From Anaerolineae bacterium (GTDB lineage: Bacteria; Chloroflexota; Anaerolineae; Anaerolineales; Villigracilaceae): DNA of 5,172 nucleotides. Of this stretch, positions 1 through 4,470 are shown in pieces. The translations under genes were made by a program, and so were the position numbers. The stretch lies in NCBI GenBank assembly GCA_003158885.1, contig PMLN01000267.1, positions 167 through 5,338 on the forward strand, read 5' to 3'. A model generated the notes under the pieces. It worked only from the letters and a program-made list of their open reading frames with translations. It made no database searches and was not told the DNA's origin. How positions within the stretch are numbered: position 1 is the first letter of the stretch; each line of letters starts with the position of its first letter.

Positions 1-264
1 AACCGAAAGCGCCACCTTTGGCCCTATGCCATCCACTCCCAACAGCATGTTGAATAATTCGCGGTCGGATTGAGACTCGAATCCATAAAGGGTCAGAGCA
101 TCTTCCCGCACGACAAGGTGAGTGTAGAGCAAAATCACTTCGCCCACTTTAAGCCGTCCGCGTACAGGGGCGGGAACGAAAACGCGCAGTCCCACACCGC
201 CGACTTCAACGATCAGAGCATTATCTTCAATCTGGCTTACTTCGCCGCGCAAGGTCGCAATCAT
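1..264 (-). CDS. ruvA: Holliday junction DNA helicase subunit RuvA, N-terminal part (cut by window edge)
   Basis: RuvA tetramers bind four-way DNA junctions and load the RuvB motor for branch migration in recombination repair. Reading leftward from the ATG at 264-262 gives 88 uninterrupted residues to the window edge, so the C-terminal part lies outside (the family is usually about 200 residues). The start MIATLRGEV is the standard RuvA N-terminus. It is followed by the OB-fold domain (about 1-62), with the typical segment HLVVREDALTLYGF at 49-62. The first helix-hairpin-helix begins near residue 70, with GVDGIGPKVAL at 76-86. The gene is divergent from the C45-family gene. No Shine-Dalgarno sequence precedes the ATG; a possible extended -10 lies 6 nt upstream, so the mRNA could be leaderless. 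The identification is very secure; the mode of initiation is inference. Confidence 0.95.
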   Translation of the reverse strand, partial: MIATLRGEVSQIEDNALIVEVGGVGLRVFVPAPVRGRLKVGEVILLYTHLVVREDALTLYGFESQSDRELFNMLLGVDGIGPKVALSV

Positions 265-270
265 GGTTCT

Positions 271-279
271 ATTTAACCA
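271..279 (-). promoter_or_regulatory. Possible extended -10 element directly upstream of ruvA
   Basis: On the minus strand the sequence TGG-TTAAAT lies exactly 6 nt before the ruvA ATG. The hexamer agrees with TATAAT at four of six positions and carries a TGn extension. This spacing matches that seen at nadD in this window and would put the transcription start at or next to the start codon. No good -35 box is seen. The call is weak on sequence alone. Confidence 0.3.
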
Positions 280-350
280 CACTTTTGCGTTGTGAGGTAA
301 GGAGACTCCCGCATGATATATAATTATGGGTGATATTGATTTAGAGCTGA

Positions 351-422
351 TTAGCCACGGGGGCACAAAGACGTGGAGAAGATAAAGAGCGCTTTCTCTG
401 TGTTCTCTGAGTCCCTGCCGTC
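351..422. repeat. Degenerate inverted-repeat element in the ruvA / C45-gene spacer
   Basis: The left arm (about 351-380, containing GCCACGG, GGCACAAAG and GTGGAGAA) and the right arm (about 393-422, containing TTCTCTGTGTTCTCTGAG) are imperfect inverse complements around a centre with the palindrome AGCGCT at 388-393. The purine-rich/pyrimidine-rich arms resemble dispersed intergenic palindromes recalled from Anaerolineae and other environmental genomes, with arms of the type CACAAAGACACGGAG and CTCTGTGTTCTCTG. Many positions have diverged, so this may be an old copy. The rest of the 265-511 spacer shows only an AT-rich patch at 311-327 and a ribosome-binding site at its right end. Confidence 0.45.
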
Positions 423-499
423 TCGCACCGGCGTGCCGCTGTTGTTTGTGGCACGAACGGTGTGGCAGCGTCGAATTTGGCTATCGAACAGGAAATAGC

Positions 500-506
500 A
501 GGAGAA
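500..506 (+). promoter_or_regulatory. Shine-Dalgarno sequence that sets the start of the C45-family gene
   Basis: AGGAGAA ends 5 nt before the ATG at 512. It favours this ATG over the in-frame ATG at 446, which has no comparable signal and would add 22 residues unlike the family N-terminus. Confidence 0.75.
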
Positions 507-511
507 TAGTT

Positions 512-1624
512 ATGCTGCCTAAAACGGAAATTCCCAATACACCGGTTCATGCCGTGCCGCCGCCGCTCATCCAGGTTTCTGGAACGAATTTGGAAATGGG
601 ACGCCAGATCGGCGAGGCCTGCCGTCCACAAGTCCAGCACAGCATCGCGGATGCGCATGTGCTGATCGACTCAGCGTACGATCAACTTGAACTAACGTGG
701 GATGGCGCGAAGATTCAGTCGCACAAGTACCTGCCCTTTGCCGAGGAGCGCTATCCGAAATACGTGGATGAGATGCGTGGAATTGCCGAAGGCGCCAACG
801 TGGCTTTCGATGACGTCATGACCCTCAACGCAATGGAAGCAGTCACAACAGATGCTTTGCATCTCACGCGCTGCACGAGCTTTACCGTGAACGAACAGCG
901 CACAGCAGATGGCCATGTGTTGGCGGCACATAATGAAGATTGGGTTCCCGAAGATGAAGATGATGTGTACGTGGTGTCTGCCAAACCCACGGATGAACCG
1001 CCGTTCCTTGCCATGACGTATGGCGGGCTCCTGTGCAACGTCGGATTCAACGCAAACGGCATTGCCCAATTAATCGACTCGGTCTATCCATCCGATTCGC
1101 GCATCGGAATCCCGCGGCTGGTGGTTTCACGTGCGGTGCTGGCTTCGCGGCGCATCTCCAGCGCCATCGGGCGCGCTCTCGTGCCTCATCGCGCCGCGGG
1201 TTATAACCACATGCTGATCCACGAAAGCGGCGAATTATATTCCATCGAAGTTTCAGCACGTCGTTCTGAGATCCTGCACGGCACCGATGGGTATCTGGTG
1301 CATACCAATCACTATCTTGCACCAAGCATGAAGGAGATCGAAAGTGAGCCGGAGGAATTGATCGCTTCACGCGTCCGGTATTTCCGCGCTAATCGGCTGT
1401 TACGTCAAAGCCAGACGCATTCCATCAAGAGTCTGCAGGCGATTCAAAAGGATCATGTCAACTACTCGAATTCGATTTGTAATCACGCGGTTGATTGGAC
1501 CGACCCGCTTGACCGCGAGAAGACCATCAATGCCATGGTGATTGACCTGACGGCGCGCGAAATGCATATCTGCTGGGGTAATCCCTGCCAGAATGCGTAT
1601 CACACTTATCATTTGAACGAGTAA
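512..1624 (+). CDS. C45-family autoproteolytic acyltransferase / peptidase (acyl-CoA:6-APA acyltransferase-like Ntn hydrolase)
   Basis: The 370-residue product resembles the C45 / isopenicillin-N acyltransferase family, N-terminal-nucleophile hydrolases that usually cleave their own chain before a cysteine and then hydrolyse or transfer an acyl group on an amide. The expected nucleophile is Cys121, in RCTSF (120-124). It is followed by GHVLAAHNEDW (134-144), whose Asp143 fits the conserved aspartate after the cysteine. Further family-like parts are HTNHYL (264-269), an S-R pair at 286-287 that may match the active-site Ser-Arg of the fungal enzyme, and the ending AMVIDLTAREMHICWGNPC (341-359). 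Residues 1-120 would form the pro-segment or alpha chain. No signal peptide is visible, so a cytoplasmic location is likely. The gene stands alone, flanked by minus-strand genes, and the context does not reveal its substrate. Family assignment is fairly sure; the natural reaction is unknown. Confidence 0.85.
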   Translation: MLPKTEIPNTPVHAVPPPLIQVSGTNLEMGRQIGEACRPQVQHSIADAHVLIDSAYDQLELTWDGAKIQSHKYLPFAEERYPKYVDEMRGIAEGANVAFDDVMTLNAMEAVTTDALHLTRCTSFTVNEQRTADGHVLAAHNEDWVPEDEDDVYVVSAKPTDEPPFLAMTYGGLLCNVGFNANGIAQLIDSVYPSDSRIGIPRLVVSRAVLASRRISSAIGRALVPHRAAGYNHMLIHESGELYSIEVSARRSEILHGTDGYLVHTNHYLAPSMKEIESEPEELIASRVRYFRANRLLRQSQTHSIKSLQAIQKDHVNYSNSICNHAVDWTDPLDREKTINAMVIDLTAREMHICWGNPCQNAYHTYHLNE

Positions 1625-1658
1625 TTTAAATGGTATTGCGAATCGCGCGGCGATATCA

Positions 1659-1674
1659 TGCTTAAGAATAAGCA
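1659..1674. repeat. Small hairpin after the C45-family gene
   Basis: TGCTTA and TAAGCA form a perfect 6-bp stem around the loop AGAA. It starts 34 nt after the C45-family stop codon and is followed on the plus strand by CTATATTATT. It could end transcription weakly, but the stem is short and AT-rich and there is no true T-run. Confidence 0.35.
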
Positions 1675-1691
1675 CTATATTATTCCAGCGT

Positions 1692-1726
1692 GGCAATCTC
1701 CCGTTGGATGACCCGCTGAGATTGCC
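1692..1726. repeat. Inverted repeat between the convergent C45-family gene and nadD
   Basis: GGCAATCTC (1692-1700) and GAGATTGCC (1718-1726) are perfect 9-bp inverse complements around a 17-nt loop, and the stem may extend with a wobble pair and one mismatch. Neither strand has a T-run after it, so it is not a classical terminator. The arms resemble, from memory, a widespread intergenic repeat of environmental bacteria in which GGCAATCTC pairs with GAGATTGCC. It could block or stabilise the 3' ends of both converging transcripts. Confidence 0.6.
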
Positions 1727-1742
1727 GCACAAGAACAATTCA

Positions 1743-2345
1743 TCATTGATACAGATGGTGCTTTTGAATGTATCGGTATACGGCCGGGGGCAGATAATAT
1801 CGAAACGGCAAAGCGCGCGCCGCGCGGCGGCGAATTTCGCTGGATGCGATTTCCAGCAAAGGGGCTTCCACGAATTTGACCTTCCCGGTCAAGCCGGGAA
1901 TTTTCGCCTCCAATTCAGCCATGTCGATCGAATCGCCCGGACGGCGCATCACGCCGATTTGATGGCAGGCCGCTGTCACCTCTACAGGCTGGTGCCATGT
2001 TGGCAGGTCGCGCAACGAGTCGCCGCCGAGCAAAAGGATCAAATCGGCTTTGGGATACTGTTCTGAAACAATGCGGAGGGTGTCGAGGGTGTAATGCGGG
2101 CCGGGACGTTTGATCTCGATGCTCGAAAATTCAAAGGCCGGCTCTTCTTTCAACGCAAGCTTGACCATTGCCAGACGGTGCTCCAGAGAACTGATCGGCC
2201 GGTTGAGTTTATGCGGTGGAATCGGGGTCAGCACCCAGAGCAAACGATTCAGCCTGAGTTGAGCGTGGGCTTCAGATGCCAGGATCAAATGTCCCAGATG
2301 AGGCGGATCAAACGTGCCGCCGAAGATGCCAATCCGTTCATGCAT
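1743..2345 (-). CDS. nadD: Nicotinate-nucleotide adenylyltransferase
   Basis: NadD joins ATP and nicotinate mononucleotide to give deamido-NAD plus pyrophosphate, the step before NAD synthetase, in the cytoplasm. The 200-residue length is normal for the family. The N-terminal nucleotidyltransferase signature GIFGGTFDPPHLGH (6-19) contains the HxGH motif at 16-19. PPHK at 43-46 and GGDSLRDLPTWH (107-118) match the substrate-binding part of the fold, and SSEIRRR (168-174) is the C-terminal ATP-binding motif, usually written as ISSTxIR. The ATG at 2345-2343 places the signature just inside the N-terminus, as expected. It has no Shine-Dalgarno sequence, but a good extended -10 lies 6 nt upstream, pointing to a leaderless mRNA. 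The gene converges on the C45-family gene and diverges from the small gene at 2406. No key residue appears to be missing. Confidence 0.96.
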   Translation of the reverse strand: MHERIGIFGGTFDPPHLGHLILASEAHAQLRLNRLLWVLTPIPPHKLNRPISSLEHRLAMVKLALKEEPAFEFSSIEIKRPGPHYTLDTLRIVSEQYPKADLILLLGGDSLRDLPTWHQPVEVTAACHQIGVMRRPGDSIDMAELEAKIPGLTGKVKFVEAPLLEIASSEIRRRAARALPFRYYLPPAVYRYIQKHHLYQ

Positions 2346-2349
2346 AAGG

Positions 2350-2388
2350 AAAGTATATCATTTTGAGAAATGGCAGGTGGTATACTTT
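2350..2388. promoter_or_regulatory. Divergent promoter region with two mirrored extended -10 elements
   Basis: The arms at 2350-2360 and 2378-2388 are inverse complements at 10 of 11 positions. Each arm contains TATACT preceded by TGn: TGG-TATACT at 2378-2386 on the plus strand and TGA-TATACT at 2360-2352 on the minus strand. The plus-strand copy would start transcription near 2393, just at the Shine-Dalgarno sequence of the 2406 gene. The minus-strand copy would start at or next to the nadD ATG. Neither has a clear -35 box at 17 bp, which fits extended -10 promoters. The symmetry could instead be a repressor site. This is read from sequence only. Confidence 0.55.
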
Positions 2389-2392
2389 TTCT

Positions 2393-2398
2393 GAGGTG
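2393..2398 (+). promoter_or_regulatory. Shine-Dalgarno sequence supporting a GTG start
   Basis: GAGGTG lies 7 nt before the GTG at 2406-2408. It is the only reason to choose this GTG, because no in-frame ATG occurs nearby. Confidence 0.65.
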
Positions 2399-2405
2399 AA
2401 AATTA

Positions 2406-2741
2406 GTGAACAAGGAACAATTTGAGCGTGCCCTGCAGGAACTAAAAGCCGGCAAGGAAGATATTCGTCCCCCGGATGTCGCCTTCTTTTCCGAGCCGCT
2501 TCGTTCGGCGCTAACTCAGGCCATCCGGATCGGGCGTATTTCGCTGACTGATTTTTCAGGACTGTTGGAATCCGAACGTGAGCAGGCCCAGCAGATCATA
2601 TCCATTCTTGTTCAACGGCATCTGTTTTATGTCTCGGCCTTTACCAGTTCCACCGATACGTTTTATGAAACCTGGCTTTCCGCCTCCACCCGGCCCATCG
2701 CCAGGTTGCGCTCCGATATTTGGAAAAAGATTGACGATTGA
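2406..2741 (+). CDS. Small protein of unknown function, possible winged-helix-like fold
   Basis: I do not recognise this 111-residue protein. It starts at GTG (2406-2408) behind a good ribosome-binding site. It is soluble and mostly helical in look, with no membrane segment, signal peptide, cysteine or histidine cluster. The N-terminal 20 residues are charged (NKEQFERALQELKAGKEDIR). The middle stretch from about 44 to 75, reading IGRISLTDFSGLL then EREQAQQIISILVQRHLFYV, has the rhythm of a winged-helix unit (helix, turn, helix, then a basic residue before a strand), but this is an impression and not a domain match. The C-terminus is polar and ends in KKIDD. It is divergent from nadD across a 60-bp promoter spacer and is followed at once by a strong hairpin, so it is probably a single-gene transcript. 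Steady codon use and both flanking signals make it a likely real gene. Confidence 0.7.
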   Translation: MNKEQFERALQELKAGKEDIRPPDVAFFSEPLRSALTQAIRIGRISLTDFSGLLESEREQAQQIISILVQRHLFYVSAFTSSTDTFYETWLSASTRPIARLRSDIWKKIDD

Positions 2742-2780
2742 AAAACGCCCCGAATGGTTTTCCATTCGGGGCGTTCGTTC
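2741..2780. terminator. Strong bidirectional intrinsic terminator
   Basis: A perfect 13-bp, GC-rich stem pairs 2745-2757 (ACGCCCCGAATGG) with 2762-2774 (CCATTCGGGGCGT) around the loop TTTT. On the minus strand the stem is followed by a run of five T, the best T-tract, which would end the prs-mutM-2877 transcript. On the plus strand the stem starts 3 nt after the stop of the 2406 gene and is followed by TTCGTTCAATT, a weaker tract. It can serve both converging units. Confidence 0.88.
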
Positions 2781-2824
2781 AATTGAGTATGATCAATTTT
2801 TTCTAATCTTCAAATTAATATATA

Positions 2825-2864
2825 GACCCTAAAGGTCTCCGAGACCTTTAGGGTCAGTTTTAAT
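2825..2864. terminator. Second hairpin terminator in the convergent spacer
   Basis: A perfect 15-bp inverted repeat pairs GACCCTAAAGGTCTC (2825-2839) with GAGACCTTTAGGGTC (2841-2855) around a single central base, so the innermost pairs must open to form a loop. On the plus strand it is followed by AGTTTTAAT, and on the minus strand by TATATATTAATTT. It lies 21 bp past the stop codon of the 2877 gene and is likely its first transcription stop. Palindromes of this kind (CCTAAAGGTC / GACCTTTAGG) are recalled as common gene-end elements in Anaerolineae. Confidence 0.75.
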
Positions 2865-2876
2865 ACCATTACGAAA

Positions 2877-3557
2877 TTATCCTCCCGGCGTATATCTCTT
2901 TTCCCACTCGGCGATGGCGGCGCGGATCACGGCCTGCACATCCGGATCGGGCATCTCGCCTATGCTGCCATATTTTTTCAAGCCGTCCATCACGATTACC
3001 CCGCCGCCGGGCGCTTCAACCAGGCGGATGCCGCGGTTTGCCAGCGGTGAATTCGCGAGCTGTGTTTGCAGGATGGCGTCAATCTGTCCGACCATGGTGG
3101 TGGGAGCCGCCGGCTCATCCTTCCTGGGTAAAACAGGTGTGGGCGCTGCCGGTTTTGGCGCGGCCTGGGAAACTGGAACTGCCATGGGTGTGGCAGGCAT
3201 CGGTTGTGGTGCGACAGGTTGTGATGGTTTCGGAGCGCTGGCATCGATCCAGGGGCGCATTGCGACCATCAGATCGATCAACCGCTTGCGTTGTTCGGGC
3301 GCGAGTGAGTTCATATTTGCGCGCTGACCATCGAGATCGAGATGCAATTGCTGGCTGTCATCGAGGCTCAATTTAAGCAGGCTGTTCTCTTTGGGCGGAG
3401 GAGGCACAACCACCGGCGGCTGGATCTTTCTCTCCTCGGCCTCTTCCCGCCTGCCTCTCTTATATCCCTGGCCGCGTCCTTCCAGGAGGCCAAAAAAGTA
3501 ACCAAAGAACATGGCAGCCAGCCCAATGCCGATCATGATAAGAAGATTGATTTGCAT
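2877..3557 (-). CDS. Membrane-anchored protein of unknown function with Pro/Ala-rich linker
   Basis: This 226-residue protein has a clear modular build. Residues 4-24 form one hydrophobic segment containing GIGLAAMFFGYFFG, most likely an uncleaved membrane anchor. Next comes a basic and acidic stretch (28-45, GRGQGYKRGRREEAEERK), which would place the rest of the chain in the cytoplasm by the positive-inside rule. A short PPVVVPPPP stretch (47-55), a polar region (57-107) and a Pro/Ala-rich linker (about 109-153) follow. The C-terminal domain (about 155-221) looks folded and conserved, containing GIRLVEAPGGGVIVM and PDPDVQAVIRAAIAEWE. I recall similar C-termini in hypothetical Anaerolineae proteins but know no function. 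The ATG lies 3 nt after the mutM stop, with AAGGGATGA inside the end of mutM as the ribosome-binding region, so translation is probably coupled to mutM. It is the last gene of the prs-mutM cluster and is followed by two hairpin terminators. Confidence 0.85.
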   Translation of the reverse strand: MQINLLIMIGIGLAAMFFGYFFGLLEGRGQGYKRGRREEAEERKIQPPVVVPPPPKENSLLKLSLDDSQQLHLDLDGQRANMNSLAPEQRKRLIDLMVAMRPWIDASAPKPSQPVAPQPMPATPMAVPVSQAAPKPAAPTPVLPRKDEPAAPTTMVGQIDAILQTQLANSPLANRGIRLVEAPGGGVIVMDGLKKYGSIGEMPDPDVQAVIRAAIAEWEKRYTPGG

Positions 3558-3560
3558 AGG

Positions 3561-4400
3561 TCATCCCTTTTGACAATGTGGACAAATGTGTGTGCCGCGC
3601 TGGCCGATAACGAACTTCTTGATCTTGGTGCCGCAGACCGGACACGGCTCGCCCTCGCGACCATAAACTCGAAAATGATTTTGAAAATCGCCGCCGCGAT
3701 AGACCCAGTCTATGCTGGCGCCGTTGCGGCGGATGCCTTCTTGAAGAATAGCCTGGATGGCCTGGTGCAGTCTTTCAGCTTGTTTACGGGTTACCGAATC
3801 CGAAAGGACCAGCGGGTGGAGTTTTGCCATGTGCAAGGCTTCATCGGTATAGATATTACCCAGACCGGCGAGAAAGGTCTGATCGAGCAGTAAAGGCTTG
3901 AGCTGGCGGTGACGATGCTGCAAAGAGTCATATAACCAATACGGCGTAAAGTCAGCACTTAGAGGCTCAGGTCCAAGCTTGCCCAATACCTTTTCCAAAT
4001 CATCCGTCAACCAGACGCGCCCAAACTTACGCGTATCGTTGAAAACAAGATATGTTTTTCCAAGTTCCTTCCCCTCCCCAAAAATTGGGAGAAGGGTGGG
4101 TGTGAGGACTAATATTAACCGATCATGCTTCTCCGGTTTAATTTTACCCTGCTTGATAAGCAGGTCTCCGCTCATGCGAAGATGTATTAAAAGATCGTAC
4201 GTTGTGAGCTGGATATTGAGGAATTTTGCCCGGCGCGCGACCCCGACAATCTCCTGGCCTTTGATCTGCTCTTTGAATTTCTTCGAGGATGGCATCGCCA
4301 CGCTGCGCGCCCAGCGTACATCGGCCTCGAGGATTCTCCTGCCGATCAATTCCGGGCGCAAAATCCGCGCAATGGTTTCAACTTCTGGAAGTTCAGGCAT
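3561..4400 (-). CDS. mutM: Formamidopyrimidine-DNA glycosylase (Fpg/MutM)
   Basis: MutM removes oxidised purines such as 8-oxoguanine and formamidopyrimidines from DNA and nicks the abasic site (glycosylase and AP lyase). The 279-residue product has every expected part. The N-terminus PELPEVET carries catalytic Pro2 and Glu3 (counting the Met); RRAKFL (56-61) carries the conserved Lys59; HLRMSG (73-78) holds the intercalating Met76; NDTRKFGR (121-128) holds the Arg/Phe wedge. GLGNIYTDEAL (179-189) is the helix-two-turn-helix, and the zinc finger uses cysteines 253, 256, 273 and 276. Unusually, 28 residues separate KHD (91-93) from DTRKFG (122-127), against 15 in E. coli MutM recalled from memory; the extra part near residues 99-114 is encoded by a palindromic DNA stretch. 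No Shine-Dalgarno sequence precedes the ATG, so it may depend on upstream prs transcription. It is followed 3 nt later by the next gene. Confidence 0.96.
   Translation of the reverse strand: MPELPEVETIARILRPELIGRRILEADVRWARSVAMPSSKKFKEQIKGQEIVGVARRAKFLNIQLTTYDLLIHLRMSGDLLIKQGKIKPEKHDRLILVLTPTLLPIFGEGKELGKTYLVFNDTRKFGRVWLTDDLEKVLGKLGPEPLSADFTPYWLYDSLQHRHRQLKPLLLDQTFLAGLGNIYTDEALHMAKLHPLVLSDSVTRKQAERLHQAIQAILQEGIRRNGASIDWVYRGGDFQNHFRVYGREGEPCPVCGTKIKKFVIGQRGTHICPHCQKG
4056..4103 (-). repeat. Palindromic, repeat-like insertion inside mutM, in frame
   Basis: This stretch encodes mutM residues 100-115 (TPTLLPIFGEGKELGK), where the family normally has a short beta turn. The DNA forms an imperfect inverted repeat: on the minus strand CCTTCTCCCAA is followed by TTGGGGAGGGGAAGG, and CCTCACACCCA lies just before. 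This composition resembles dispersed intergenic palindromes recalled from environmental bacteria, with arms like CCCTTCTCCC and GGGGAGAAGGG. The net gain over E. coli MutM is about 13 residues, close to one such element. The reading frame stays open through it. Confidence 0.5.
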
Positions 4401-4420
4401 GTCGGCGTGTCAGGTTCTAC

Positions 4421-4459
4421 GTTTCAGGCGTCAAGTTCGTGATACTTGACACCTGAAAC
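4421..4459. repeat. Long hairpin in the prs-mutM spacer
   Basis: GTTTCAGGCGTCAAG (4421-4435) pairs with CTTGACACCTGAAAC (4445-4459) over 15 positions around a 9-nt loop. The single mismatch becomes a G-U wobble in the minus-strand RNA, so the hairpin is complete in the prs-mutM message. No T-run follows on the minus strand, so it is more likely a processing or stability element, or a dispersed repeat copy, than a terminator. A related unit, GTGTCAGG, lies at 4407-4414. Confidence 0.65.
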
Positions 4460-4470
4460 ATGAATACTCT

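Noticed and set aside
70..276. Plus-strand open frame of 68 codons at the left edge
   Set aside because: It lies opposite ruvA, whose protein sequence is unmistakable on the minus strand.
319..324. Perfect TATAAT on the plus strand as promoter of the C45-family gene
   Set aside because: No -35 box at a suitable distance was found and the patch is simply AT-rich. It would also give a leader of about 180 nt containing the inverted-repeat element. It is possible but not supported.
446..511. Longer N-terminus for the C45-family protein starting at the ATG at 446
   Set aside because: No ribosome-binding site precedes it, while AGGAGAA stands at the right distance before the ATG at 512, and the extra 22 residues do not look like the family.
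1704..2066. Plus-strand open frame of 120 codons
   Set aside because: It is antisense to nadD, which carries all its family motifs on the other strand.
2741..2876. The two hairpins as a CRISPR fragment or a riboswitch
   Set aside because: The two palindromes differ in sequence, are not regularly spaced and lie between gene ends, so terminators explain them better.
3342..3893. Plus-strand open frame of 183 codons
   Set aside because: It is antisense to the end of mutM and the start of the 2877 gene, both of which have clear protein features.
3979..4449. Plus-strand open frame of 156 codons
   Set aside because: It is antisense to the N-terminal half of mutM, has low-complexity basic content and lacks a ribosome-binding site.
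4421..4459. prs-mutM hairpin as an intrinsic terminator
   Set aside because: The stem is long but is followed on the minus strand by GTAGAACCTGAC, with no T-run.
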